Assembly (NCBI GenBank): GCA_963932465.1 | Contig: OZ010786.1 | Span: 598,165,038 to 598,229,037, forward strand | Origin: Maratus speciosus | Taxonomy: Eukaryota > Arthropoda > Arachnida > Araneae > Salticidae | Length of the DNA: 64,000 nt | Direction of reading: 5' to 3' | Shown: one piece after another, positions 20,871 to 32,986 of the stretch | Layout: every line of letters starts with the position of its first letter | Position numbering within the stretch: the stretch's first letter is position 1 | Notes under the pieces: generated by a model | Told to the model about the DNA's origin: nothing | What the model saw: only the letters and a program-made list of their open reading frames with translations | The model's database searches: none | Program-made: the position numbers and the translations under genes

Positions 20871-21619
20871 TTCACTAAAGGAAAAATGCGTATTTTTCAT
20901 TGAGTGAATAATGTATATAATGCATAATACTGTAAACATATTGTGCATACAATACATAATACTATTAAAAAAACATTTTTTCAATATTTTCTTTTTTACT
21001 TAATATTATTTGCGAACCGATTTATAAATTTATGACGATTTATAAATTTAAAATAATTAATACAATGTTGATTATTTCTAGTTCGAAAATATTCAATTCA
21101 AAGTAGGAAATTTTTTTTTTATTTATTAAGGTTAATAATAGGAGACATTTGTATATTTAAGTAAATTTTCTGAAAAATAATGTCCAACTAGCATTTCATG
21201 AATTATCCGAAACTTGCACCGTTTTTGCCCGGGTGGTAATAAAAAACAACCTGTCTCTCTTATAGGGTTGTTATATTACTCGCTTTCTCCGTTAATTTTT
21301 ACGGTTTTTGTTTCATATAGTGTATATGTCGTAGGCTAATTGAGAAATCCGGCTCTTTGCAAACAGCCTAGGCTCTTTGCAAAGAGCCAGGCTAATTGGA
21401 GAATCCATCTCCCTCTTTCCAATTAGCCTGATATTTTCCAGGCTTATTGCAAAGAGCGTAGAAAGCGTTAGGCTAATTGAAAAATGACCACTTATTATCC
21501 GATCAGGGTGGTATTTTTAGCTCACAGGCTATCAAAGCCTGAGAGCTTACGTTCCCGCCGATTCTGTATGTACGTGTGTACGTAAGTACGTACGTACGTA
21601 TGTACGTAACGCGATAACT

Positions 21620-22850
21620 CTTGATAGAAATATCCGATTTGCTTCAATTTTTTTTTCTAGGTTCATTCTGATGAGGCGCTTCCATGATTAGTTTTTGGGG
21701 TTCATTGGTTAAGGATAAAGGGGGAAAGGGGGCTAGTCCCCCCCCCCTTAATTTATATAAATGGGTTTTTGACGCAGAAATATTCGATTTGCTCCAAATT
21801 TGGTATACCGGTTTATTGTGTTAAGGAGCTTCCCTGATTAGATTCCGAAGCTCATTATTTAAGTATAAAGGGGGAAAGGGGGGCTACACCCCTTAATTTA
21901 GATAAATCGGATTTTCATGATGAATTATTCGATTTGCTCCAAATTTGGTATACCGGTTTATTAAGTTAAGGAGCTGCCTTGATTAGATTTGGAGGTTCAT
22001 TAGTTACATATAAAGGAAGGAAAGGGGGCTATCCCCCCCCCCCCCCGTAATTTAGAAATGGGTTTTTCATGCAGAAATATGCGATTTGCAATAAATTTGG
22101 TATACCGGTTAATTATGTTAAGCAGCTTCCCTGTTTACATTTGGAAGATCATTATTATGTATAAAGGGGGGAAAGGGGGGCAATTGCCTCGCCCCTTAAT
22201 TTAGATAAATGCGTTTTTCATGTAGAATTATTCGATTAGCTCAAATTTGGTATGCTGGTTTATTATGTTAAGGAGATGGCTTGATTAGATTTGGAGGTTC
22301 ATTAGTTAAGTATAAAGGGAGGAAAGGGGGCTACCCCCCCCTTAATTTAGGTAAATGGGTTTTTAATGCAAAATTATTCGATTTGCTCCAAATTTGGTAT
22401 GCCGGTTTATTATGTTAAGGAGCTTCCCTGATTAGATTTGGAAGTTCATTAGTTATGTATAAAGGGAGGAAAGGGGTTCTAGACCCCCCCCCCCCCCCCT
22501 TAATTTAGATAAATTGGTTTTTCATGCAGAGTTATTCGATTTGCTCCAAATTTCGTATACCGGTTTATTAAGTTAAGGAGCTGCCTAGATTAGATTTGGA
22601 GATTTATTGGTTAAGTATAAAGGAGGGACAGGGGCTAGTGTCCCCTTAATTTAGATAAATGTGTTTTTCATACAGAATTATTCGATTTGCTTCAAATTTG
22701 ATATACCAGTTTATTACGATATGGCTTCCTTCATTTGATTTGGAGGTTCATTGGTTATGTATAAAAGGCGGGAAAGGGCGGCAATTGCCCCACCCCTTAA
22801 TTTAGATAAATGGGTTTTCATGCAGAATTATCTAATTTAGTTTAATTTTT
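21620..22850. repeat. Left-arm tandem array, about 150-bp unit
   Basis: The phrase GATTTGCTCCAAATTTGG or a variant starts near 21630, 21786, 21931, 22083, 22234, 22380, 22538 and 22684. Every unit has a TTAAGGAGCTTCCCTGATTA block and a G-run/C-run pair such as GGGGGCTAGCCCCC able to fold locally. Confidence 0.9.
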
Positions 22851-22919
22851 TTTCAACCGGATCCGAACTTGAAGGTTCCATTAGAAGTCAACCCGAAAAC
22901 AGACCACAACCAAGTTTCG

Positions 22920-23310
22920 GATTGAGTTCAATTAGAAGTTTCAGGTTCGGATCGGGTTGCCGGTGGACGGAGATTATTTTGTCTGTCTTGCATCGGGTTA
23001 TAGTTCTTTGGAATATTTTTGTCGGTTAAGATTTGGTTCGGGACGGGTTTCAGGTGGACTTCGAATGGAATTTTTAGGATCTGGTAGCGTTGCGTGTCCA
23101 CGGAAACTAATTTGTCTTGTTCGGATCCGGTTATGGATCTTTGGAATATTTTTGTAGGTTATCAGATTTGGTTCGGGATTTCGGGTTCTTTCAAATGGAA
23201 CTCTCAGGTTCGGGTCGGGTTGCATGTAGACTGAAATTATTTTGTCTTGCTCGGATCGGGGTACGGTCTGTTGTAATTTATTTTTCGGGTTTGGGTAGGG
23301 TTATGCGTTA
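22920..23310. repeat. Loop tandem repeat, about 134-bp unit, three copies
   Basis: Units beginning near 22940, 23076 and 23209 share GGTTCGGGTCGGGTTGC, a TTATTTTGTCTTG block, a CTCGGATC block and a TTGGAATATTTTTGT block. More GC-rich than its surroundings. Open frames here are by-products of the repeat. Confidence 0.75.
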
Positions 23311-23689
23311 ATAAACCTAATGAAAAGAAAATTGCCCAGTTAAACTGGTGGCATTGAGCTCACAGGCTATTCACACTAATTGTATATTATACTCTTATTT
23401 CAAAGAATAATGCCCCTCGAAAAATAAATGAAGGGATTAATCTCCATTGCCCCCCTTTCTACTTAACCAAAGAACCTCCAAATCTAATCAGGGAAGCTAC
23501 TTAACATAATAAACTGGTATACCAAATTTGAAGCAAATCAGATAATTCTGCATGAAAAAATCATTTCACTAAATTAAGGGGGGTATTAGCTCCCCCATTT
23601 CTCCCTTTATGCTGAACCAATGAACTTTCAAATCTAATCAGAAAAGCTCCTTATTAGAATGAACCTAGAAAAAAAAATTAAACTAAATT

Positions 23690-25330
23690 AGATAATTCTG
23701 CATGAAAAACCATTTATCTAAATTAAAGAGAGGGGCAATTGCCCCCTTTCCTTCTTTTATACTTAACCAATGAACCTCCAAATCAAATGAAGGAAGCCAT
23801 ATCGTAATAAACTGGTATATCAAATTTGAAGCAAATCGAATAATTCTGTATGAAAAACCCATTTATCTAAATTAAGGGGACACTAGCCCCAGTCTTTCCT
23901 TTATACTTAACCAATAAATCTTCAAATTTAATCAAGGCAGCTCGTTAACATAATAAACCGGTATACGAAATTTGGAGCAAATCGAATAACTCTGCATAAA
24001 AAACCCATTTATCTAAATTAAGGGGGGTCTAGCCCCCCTTTCCTCCCTTTATGCTTAACTAATGAACCTCCAAATCTAATCAGAGAAGCTCCTTAACATA
24101 ATAAACCGGTATACGAAATTTGGAGCAGATTGAATAACTCTGCATGAAAAACCCATTTATCTGAATTAAGGGGGGGTCTAGCCCCCCTTTCCTCCCCTTA
24201 TACTTAACGAATGAACGTCCAAATCTAATCAGGGAAGCTCCTTAACATAATAAACCGGTATACCAAATTTGGAGCAAATCGAATAGTTTTGCATTAAAAA
24301 CCCATTTACCAAAATTAAGGGGGTGGGGGTAACCCCTTTCCTCCCTTTATACTTAACTAATGAACCTCCAAATCTAATCAAGCCATCTCCTTAACATAAT
24401 AAACCAGTATACCAAATTTGATCTAATCAAATAATTCTACATGAAAAACGCATTTATCTAAATTAAGGGGAGAGGCAGTTCCCCCCTTTCCCCCTTTATA
24501 CATTATAATGATCTTCCAAATGTAATCAGGGAAGCTGCTTAACATAATTAACCGGTATACCAAATTTATAGCAAATCGCATATTTCTGCATGAAAAACAC
24601 ATTTATCTAAATTACGGGGGGGGCGGAGATAGCCCCCCTTTCCTTCCTTTATATGTAACTAATGAACCTCCAAATCTAATCAAGGCAGCTCCTTAATTTA
24701 ATAAACCGGTATACCAAATTTGGAGCAAATCGAATAATTCATCCTGAAAAACCGATTTATCTAAATTAAGGGGGGTAGCCCCCCTTTCCCCCCTTCATAC
24801 TTAAATAATGAGCTTCCGAATCTAATCAGGGAAGCTCCTTAGCACAATAAACCGGTATACCAAATTTGGAGCAAATCGAATATTTCTGCATGAAAAACCC
24901 ATTTATATAAATTAAGTGGGGGGGACTAGCCCCCCTTTATCCTTAACCAATGAACCCCAAAAACTAATTAGGGAAGCACCTTATCAGAATGAACCTAGAA
25001 AAAAAAATTGAAGCAAATCGGATATTTCTATCAAGAGTTATCGTGTTACGTACATACGTACGTACGTACGTACACACGTACATACAGAATTGGCGGGCAC
25101 ATAAGTTCTCAGGCTTTGATAGCCTGTGAGCTAAAAATATCACCCTGATCGGATAATAAGTGGTCATTTTTCAATTAGCCTAACGCTTTCTAGGCTCTTT
25201 GCAATAAGCCTGAAAAATATCAGGCTAATTGGAAAAAGGGAGATGGATTCTCCAATTAGCCCGGCTCTTTGCAAAGAGCCTAGGCTGTTTGCAAAGAGCC
25301 GGATTTCTCTATTAGCCTACGACATATATA
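23690..25330. repeat. Right-arm tandem array, inverted
   Basis: Inverted equivalent of the left-arm array, with units ending ccaaatttggagcaaatcg and complementary C-run/G-run pairs. Two extra units at 23400-23690 have no left-arm partner and follow a second copy of the GAGCTCACAGGCTAT terminal motif at 23357, suggesting an internal duplication. Confidence 0.85.
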
Positions 25331-26175
25331 TACACTATTTATTACTACACACATTATATTTTGATTGCGTGCATGTGCAGTGAAATATTTTTTTATAACC
25401 CTGCTCATTTTTCATCCAATTTTTATGTTTTTTTAATTCTGATTGCAGGGTATTGTGTACAATGTTGTTCGTCATATTTTCTGAAATTTTTTTTTTTATA
25501 TTAATAACTCTGCAAATTATAAGCAAAAAACTAGGCGAAATTTGGGACTGTTTTTTATAAAAACCTTAATTTCTCTACGAGTATACATGCTATCCTCATA
25601 AAAATGAACAAAAGTTATTACAATAAGCCGCTTAATCACAATCACCAGTTTGAACGCTTTTGCTACATTAGCTTTTACAGGGTTATCCAAAAGATATTTG
25701 TTCTTTTTCAATTTGTTGTCTGTCCCCAATGGAGTTTCGGGAAAAAAATCTTCGCGGAAATATATGACATGTACTATTCTGTTTACATAAACGGAGTTTC
25801 AGGATAATTTCTTATGTATTTTTCTAGATATTTAACAAAAGGTCTAAAATCGCAAGTGGCCTGTCACCTTTGGCCATATAGTGTATATAGAATAAAGATG
25901 AAATCACAAATAAATGAACAAATTGGTAAAATTCTAAAGATGAAGAAGATATGAACATAGTAAACCAGTATGTGAAAAAAAAAACATGAATAACTCACAG
26001 AACCACCAGAGGAGCTTTCAGGTTTAATTCATAGTGAAGATGCGTTACTTCATCCAATTTTGTCGGCATTGAGCCTAAAATGACAAAATTTAGCTCCCTC
26101 AAATAAATCATAAAACAAAATAAATGATAAAAAACAAGAGATCTAAAGAAAGTTACACCTCACACAGGATATTAA

Positions 26176-26483
26176 CCCTCTCGCTGCGCAATCCGAGAGT
26201 TTCTCGGGCAACGTAAAAGTAGCAAAATTTGCGCAACCCGAGATTTCATCGGGGATGCATTTTTCCGTCTAATTAACTCTCCTTGATCATTCCCACCAGT
26301 TATCTTTTTATTCTAAATTTTGCCTTATCTAATCGGAGAAATTTCCCGATTGAATCATACGAAAATTTTTGTTTTGAAAAACCGGTGGCAAAAGAAGAAA
26401 AATTCTTAAAGACGCTCGTCGCGAAGGAATTAACTACGCAATTTTTGAAGCTATTTTGATAAAACAATTACGCAGCGAGAGGG
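26176..26483. mobile_element. piggyBac-like MITE (TTAA target)
   Basis: Flanked by TTAA at 26172-26175 and 26484-26487. TIRs CCCTCTCGCTGCG and CGCAGCGAGAGGG are perfect over 13 bp. CCYT...RGGG ends with TTAA duplication are the piggyBac signature. 308 bp, noncoding, with a CCCGAGATTTCATCGGG-type inner pair. Confidence 0.88.
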
Positions 26484-26737
26484 TTAAAAATTGAAAGTCT
26501 TAAAACTTGCCTTATCCAAAAAATGAAATTTTGGGAAATAGCGAAAAATCTTTAACTGGGTCTATTGGTTTTCATTGAAAATCAAGATTTTACAATGGCA
26601 GATAAAAAAAAAAAATTTGTTTCAGATCAGATTGTTGGGTATTTTCGGTGCAGGTTTACCAATAGAATAGATTGATAGAGAAAACACTATTTTTTTAAAT
26701 TTTGGATAAAGCGAGATTTGAAACTCACGTCCTCATA

Positions 26738-26960
26738 TAATACATATTAGTAAATCATAATTTCACATTCGTTGTCTTGAAAATAGCTTTTGCAATCCAT
26801 GCTGCATGAAATCTGAATAAACAAAATGTCAAAACGAAATAATACAAGTTCTTTACTTGTCAATCTACGAATAAAATAATATAAATATTTTTCAGTGACA
26901 GTGATGTGTTGAAATATTAGCTAAAGGCGGAATAGATTTATAGTGATTTTCTGCAAGTAA
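26738..26960. repeat. Dispersed repeat, copy b
   Basis: Very similar to 28858-29070: both carry CTTGAAAATAGCTTTTGCAA, CCATGCTGCATGAAATCT, AACAAAATGTCAAAACG and CAGTGACAGTGATGTGTTG. The two flank a 1.9-kb interval in direct orientation. Confidence 0.8.
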
Positions 26961-27084
26961 AAGTAATGTAAAGTGTTAATTGTTTCGGATTGCGTTTTCA
27001 CTATTTTGAGGTGGGTTCGTGTTAATACTATTTTTCAAAGAAATCCTTAATATTTTTCAGATGAAAAAGCTACATATTTGAACA

Positions 27085-27165
27085 TTAATGAATACTATAT
27101 ATATATCTTCATTTTTTCTACATTTAATGAATACTATATATATATCTTCATTTTTTCTACATAAA
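27085..27165. repeat. Tandem duplication of 39 bp
   Basis: TTAATGAATACTATATATAT followed by ATCTTCATTTTTTCTACAT occurs twice back to back and is almost identical, a recent local duplication. Confidence 0.9.
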
Positions 27166-28206
27166 AGGTAAAGTTTATATTAAAGATATAATTGTAGACT
27201 TCTTTTACAATAATGGTATTAAAATATGAATTTATTTTCTTTTTTTTTGGGTCGGGTTGCCTTTGAATGGAAATCATTTTAGCGGATTTCGTATTTACAT
27301 GAAATTACAGTCCTACATCAGGATAGGTTGACGAATTTTCTGCATTGTGACTGAGGTACACTTTAAGTTTTCTGGATTGTGCTTCATCTGTTTCACTGGA
27401 AGTCTGGATGAGCTGGTTTTTAACAAGGAAGTCCTGAATGTTTTTCAAATGAAACTATAGATTTGACTATTAATGGTGGCCCATAGTAATAACCCATGTG
27501 TTCATTTCTGTACATAAGGGATAAAATTATAGACTACTTTATAATAAACGTGTTAAAATATGGAGTAATTTTCTTTTACTTTTTGATTTGGTGGAAGTCA
27601 GTCAGTTTTTGGGTTAAAGAAATTGTTTTGCCGGGTGCGCGCAGACTCCATTCCTAGGCGTTGAAGAATTTTGAGGGTGTACCATATATAATATGATTTA
27701 ATAAAGCAAATAATTGAATAATTTGATAACACTGCAACGATTGCAGTAAATATAATGTGACACTAGTAATCCAAAAAAAGTAAAAAAAAAAGGTCGGATA
27801 ATTAAGAGCTTGAATTATACTCGTCCCTTCAAGCCCCCCCCCCCCCCTCCAAAAAAAAAAATCTATAAAAATCCTACTCCTGAACTTCTAGCCATGAGGA
27901 GGCTAGTTTTCCTATGATCAAGTTGTACACAGTTGAGAAGACATTGATATAAGAAAATGTCTCTCATGTATTTTTAAAATTAGCCAAAGCACGATATATG
28001 TCTCAAACTTAAGAAAGTTCGAATAGGAAATTTTTTTTATATCTATCAATTTCTATGCATAAAGCATTTATTTAATGCATATGTTTTTATTGCAATCAAA
28101 TCTGATAAATTATTTTAGCGTTTGAGTAATTTTTTAATTTTTGGTTTGAGTCTGACACTTGATGGTTGATAAATTTTCTGAAAAATCAAATTCCTTAGGG
28201 GGGCTA

Positions 28207-28857
28207 TTGCCCCCCCCCCCAGCCCCTCTCAAATGGCGCCGCTGTTTACGGCCTCTTCCAGGTTGGAACTCCTAATTTCCCGCCTCTTCAAAACTCTTAA
28301 TCGTGGCCCGGATACCTTTAGTAGACATTGGCCCACGCCATAGATTCTTTATACGACGAAATTCACGAAATGCAGCAGAAGCATTCCCTTTGTTTTCGTA
28401 AAACAGCTTCACCAATAACGCACGTTCAACTAAAGAAACCGTGATCATTACAGCCCGAAACATCGAGATAAAACATGACAACGTCTGCAAACGTCTTAAA
28501 CACTAACCCGTTTTACACAAAGCTTCCTCTTATTCCCAAGATTGCAAATCTCGACATTTTTCCTAGAACGGACAGATTTTTCCGATTTTACATTTTATTA
28601 CTCATAATTATTGTTTTGGATTGTTAATATTTTTACTGTATTCCGTTTTGATTGTTTATTGTGTTAAATTAAAGGTTTTTCCGGAAAAGGCGCCCTCTGG
28701 TGGACATTTCGGAACTTTTTTTTTTTTTTTTTTTAATTCCGTGAGCGCATCTCGTGTATGTATAGTCTATATACCAACAAATTTCGTTGCATTCCGTTCA
28801 CCCGTTTACGCTGTAAGATGCTGCTTATAGGGGAAGTTTAATTATAACCACCCTGTA
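28207..28857 (-). mobile_element. Mariner-like element, 5' fragment
   Basis: The minus strand begins ATACAGGGTGGTTATAATTA at 28857, a TIR type seen in arthropod mariner-like elements. A leader and the start of a transposase follow. It is cut off near 28243, where a CAGCGGCGCCATTTGAGAGG sequence begins; this looks like the end of another element and may be an insertion into the transposase. No 3' TIR is visible. Confidence 0.65.
28248..28448 (-). pseudogene. Mariner-like transposase N-terminus (DUF4817-type HTH)
   Basis: From the ATG at 28446-28448: SLVERALLVKLFYENKGNAS, then AAFREFRRIKNLWRGPMS and IRATIKSFEEAG, followed after a TAG by a QPGRGRK segment. This is the N-terminal helix-turn-helix common in arthropod mariner-like transposases, with the usual glycine-rich basic linker. 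The TAG at 28272-28274 and loss of everything downstream make it nonfunctional. Confidence 0.75.
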
Positions 28858-29070
28858 TATTAGTAAATCCTATTTTCAAATTCGTTCTCTTGAAAATAGC
28901 TTTTGCAATCCATGCTGCATGAAATCTAAATAAACAAAATGTCAAAACGTAATAATAAATGATCTTTACTTGTCAATCCGTGCACGAATAAGATAATATA
29001 AATATTTTTCAGTGACAGTGATGTGTTGAAATATTAGCTAAATGCGGAATAGATTTATAGATTGTGGATA
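28858..29070. repeat. Dispersed repeat, copy c
   Basis: Close relative of 26738-26960. It begins immediately at the mariner TIR, so the mariner fragment and the repeat are adjacent or the repeat was the insertion target. Confidence 0.8.
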
Positions 29071-29612
29071 ATCTCAAGGTAAAGCTGTTTCAAATTTTGA
29101 ATTTATTATTTAAATTTTAAAAATATCTGCGATAACAGATTAAAAAAATTATTTCATTAAATTAAAGAAAACTTTTTATTATCTTTATTATTATTACTAT
29201 TATTTAAAGGTTCGTTTAAGGATTATTTTTGACTTAAAATGTCTATATTCATGAATTATAATGTTTTTTACTGTTTTAAGTACAGAATAGGATTTTTAAT
29301 TTTAAGTACAACATAATGGAATAAATTTATGTTAAAGTCAAATTCTCTTAAAAGTTTCAGAGTTTTCCTTGAAACTAAATCTAATTTTAATAGAATATAC
29401 AATAATTTAAATTGATAATGATAAATAAATTTATAAAATAAAACATTCGTAGATTGTACTTCATGAGTCGGCGAGGGCGCTTTTTTTTATATATATTTCT
29501 TAACAACAATCTTCGTAAAATATTTCTAGATTTGCAAGAGAAATCTAAAGCAAGCTAATGTTAAACCTAAGGGAGGGCACTTTTAAAATGTCTCGTTTGC
29601 ATTTCGATATCT

Positions 29613-29813
29613 TTATTTATTTATTTTTTTTTCATTGGATTGCTGAGGGGTTCTGCCTTTTTTCCTCGTGGAGGAAGGTTGAATTTGTGGTTGTCCCAAG
29701 GAAATAACGCCATTTTTCTGATCATTTGAAGTCATGCCGGCAAAAGCCGTACTGAATACCCCATAGCTTAAATAATCTAAATAACCTTGGATTGCTGAGA
29801 CCGATTTATACAA
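29613..29813 (-). pseudogene. Possible transposase-tail remnant
   Basis: 66 open codons ending with a basic PSSTRKKGRTPQQSN segment. A polar tail of QPQIQPSSTRKKG type occurs at the end of some domesticated or MULE/SWIM-type transposases, but nothing else supports this. It could equally be a chance frame. Confidence 0.2.
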
Positions 29814-29849
29814 AACCCTTTTTTAACACTTTACAACAAAGCTGAAAAG

Positions 29850-31050
29850 TGTTATTGATTTTGGTTTGTCTGTCCTCCTGTCCGCGCTCTGACTCTAGTA
29901 AATATACTCGGATTGCACTGAAATTTTTGGATGTTATTGACGTTTAGCCTAGCACGAACCCTATTTCAAATGAAGTTTGTAACATGCTTAGTTTATTTAT
30001 AGGGACAGTCAAAAGTATTCCATGACATTACGGCCAATGGGAAAAAAATAATTTCAAATTAATTTTAAAGATGTTACACCCTTTCAAGCATAATAAAATT
30101 GACATGCATTTACGAAGTGCACTAAAATAGGCGTTCTATAGAATATGCGGTGCAACGGATATTTACTATTCATGTACAGGGCCACACAAAAGAATACCAT
30201 TACATAAGGGGGAAATTGTTTGCGGCGTATTTTAATTATGCAATTTTATATATAATGAAATTGATATACGTCGGTGAAGCTTAATGTAAGTTATTTCATG
30301 TATAATACGAAGTGAATAGCATTTACAAGGATACACAAAAGATTTCATACATGTATATTCTATCCGAAGTACTGTATATTAGCGATGATGGCAGGAAATG
30401 CATTTTTAATTATGATATGCGCTTTTAAGTTTCACTATATTTATGCATATTATATGGTGTGTATATATGGTGTGTATATATGGTGTGTATAGTTGGTATA
30501 CAAGGCTATACAAAATAATTCGTAAAGATTACTGAACATGAGATTAAACTGCTGAAAGGTGGTTTTTAAATATGTTATGTTTTTTACGCTGAACTGCATT
30601 TAGTTTACTAAGAAATGTTTGTTGAATATAGATAAAATGATATACAGGGCCACGCAACAAATTGGAGACATGGCCGTGTGTAGATGATAAATTCTGGAAA
30701 TGTGATTTCAGTAGTTTTAAGAGTGATTTAGTTTGAATTAAAGTTAAGCTAAATTGTGGCGTTGAATACTAGATAAACTACGGGGCTGAACAAAAGTATT
30801 CAAGTATGTTTCCATGTATTAGTATAAATGGCTGAAAGAAAAAATTCAACCTGTTATGCACTTTCTTGCTAAACTAAATTTTCCCATTATATAGTATATG
30901 TATCAACCTACAGATCAAATACAGGACTGTTCAAAAGAATTGGAATACATATTTGGCTATGGAAGGTAACTGCTGAAATCAAATTTTCAAGTGTTTTATT
31001 TGTTTTCTAAAATGTTTACTTATCTTATTTACCTTACTTCCCTAAATAAC
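29850..31050. repeat. Decayed satellite, about 140-170-bp unit
   Basis: A TACAGGGCCACACAAAAGAATTCC-like phrase (shortened or varied in each copy) recurs near 30000, 30173, 30326, 30497, 30641, 30784 and 30923. Related to 2860-3240. A short triplicate TATATGGTGTGTA lies at 30451-30490. Confidence 0.65.
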
Positions 31051-32492
31051 GAAGTTTTGTTAAAGATTTCAGGAACCGTTTCATAATCTATGCTTAACGC
31101 TTGATTTTTCTTTCTTGTTTTTTAAAATTTCGACTTTGGTTACAGTTTTTTTTTCCGAAGGTATTTTCATTTTCTGAATGGGTTTCGAAAATGAAAGTAC
31201 TTTTACTAAAAAAGTATGTAATCAACGCGTAGTGCCCCATGTTTAGTGTTTTAGAGCGTACAAGTACTTTGTTCGTTCGGCTGAACAAATAATTTATAAC
31301 TATAGAGTTTTATCAAACTATTAAGAAATATATTTAATTGTAGGTTTTTTACAAAAACAGTTTGAAACTACAAAATTTCATTAAAATATTAAAAAAGAAT
31401 ATTGACTTACACATTTTTTTGTTTTTACAAAAATAATCAGAACAGAATTTTCACTACTAGGATTAAAAATTCACACCAGTCCAATGACTAGTATAGTTTT
31501 CACTTTTGTTATAAAAAGGATATATAAAAACTACTCTCTGTCAATATAGCTGTCAATTATAAACTGGAATTTACACAGTGAACGAAAAAAGTATTGACGT
31601 AAAGGATCTCCTTATTTCTTCTCATGTATGGTTGAAAAATTGGTAACTTATTAAAGAATCAACCTGCAAAATTATATTTCATAACTTTATACATATCTGT
31701 ATTTAGCAATAAACTATACTTTGTATATTCCTTTCTTAGCAAGCTTAACTGGAAATAATTTTTTTCTTCTTTCCAATAAAATTGAAGTTAGGCCTAATGC
31801 ATCGTGTATCAAACTTTCTGGATACTGATACGTAGGGAGCCGGCGGCTTCGAAAGCCCCATGATCGCGGAATTGAAATTTATTTATGCAAATCAATAGCA
31901 GTAAAGCAATAAATTTAAAAAAAATCAAAAAATCCGACTGCGTAAAAAGCGAACTAATTAATCATTTTTCACCAATGTGAAACTATTTTTTATATTACTT
32001 ACCCATTTTTTTTTATTTACTTATATTGATGACTTAAGTTGTGTTTAATTGTTAGTTCCTATTTATAAACACTGTTTTGATGAGGCCTATACATGTCCAT
32101 GAAGGTTAGAGTTGCAGTAAAGATAGAGATCCTACCTACACAACTTCCAGGTTGTGTAATATTTAAATGTAGCTTCTGACTGTAAAATAGTCAATGAAAC
32201 ATCGTCTTCATTTTGAAAAACCTATCCAATAGTATGCCACTTAATAGGGTACTTAAAATTTTTTTTGTCTCTACCGCCATTTTGAATTTTACGGCCGCCA
32301 TTTTGAATTTATAAAAACAAAACCTACCCTATAACCATCGGACGGTTAAGGCGAATCGATAGAAACCTCATTCATTAACATCCATCCAGCCGCTGGGATG
32401 TTTCGAGGGTATAAAGAAATCAACATACCCAGATACGCGTGAAACACATAACCCTTCTTAGCAGTCGGGTAAGAATTCGTACGAACAAAAAA
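31051..32492. other. Region without a supported gene
   Basis: AT-rich sequence with only short open frames lacking recognisable domains. Contains two CCGCCATTTTGAATTT motifs (32276-32310). No terminal repeats or tandem structure stand out. Confidence 0.4.
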
Positions 32493-32986
32493 AGCTAGAT
32501 ATGACTAGGTTTGACAAGCCGAAAATATGTTTAATTAAATTATTATTAAAAAGCTAGAATGTTTTACCGCTATCTCGTATATTGGTCACCCTTACAGCAT
32601 TTTATAGAAAATTTTATGCTCTTTCAAAAAAAAAAAAACTTGGTATGACAAACATAATTCTGCCGGAAAAGACTGGGTGGCCGATGATGAAATTTTACCG
32701 TTATTTTGCTTTGAATTTTTTATTATTTCACGTCTGGACGCTGGTCAAGTGACGGCAAAGGGCTATGGGGATGTTTGAGGGGAGCGCGGCCGCCTTCTGA
32801 GTGATTTTCGGTGGTATTCTAACGATGTTTGTCATACCATTTTTTTCTGAAAGAGCACAATATTTTCTATAAAATTCTCTAAGAGTGACCAATATCCGCT
32901 TTAACATTAAAACATTGTAGCTTTTTAATAACAAGTAATTTAATTTTACATATTTTCGGCTTTTCAAAACCTAGTCATACCTAGCT
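32493..32986. mobile_element. Foldback MITE
   Basis: Arms of about 160 bp: left 32493-32652, starting AGCTAGATATGACTAGGTTT, and right 32829-32986, ending AAAACCTAGTCATACCTAGCT. Shared blocks inside are GCCGAAAATATG, AATTAAATTA, TATTGGTCAC and TGGTATGACAAAC. The loop of about 175 bp is less AT-rich. Noncoding. Target duplication unclear. Confidence 0.8.

Larger units (their letters stand above)
21317..25338. mobile_element. 4-kb palindromic Foldback-like element
   Basis: The left arm (21317-22850) is repeated inverted at 23690-25338. Both ends carry GTCGTAGGCTAAT, hairpin-rich tips (the perfect 18-bp palindrome GGCTCTTTGCAAAGAGCC at 21371-21388 and 25263-25280), a CGATCAGG block, a TACG microsatellite and then about eight tandem units of roughly 150 bp. 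The core (22851-23690) is different sequence. Long terminal inverted repeats built of tandem units around a loop are the architecture of Drosophila Foldback and Galileo elements. No transposase is visible and no clear target duplication was found. Confidence 0.8.

Noticed and set aside
21580..21610. TACG repeats as a regulatory cluster
   Set aside because: Simple microsatellite mirrored at the other arm; part of the palindrome structure.
22957..23311. Overlapping open frames on both strands in the palindrome core
   Set aside because: They follow the 134-bp repeat and have repetitive composition without any domain, so they are by-products.
26738..29070. Possible LTR retrotransposon between direct repeats
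   Set aside because: No TG/CA ends, no target duplication, no gag/pol domain, and the interval is only 1.9 kb with a mariner piece.
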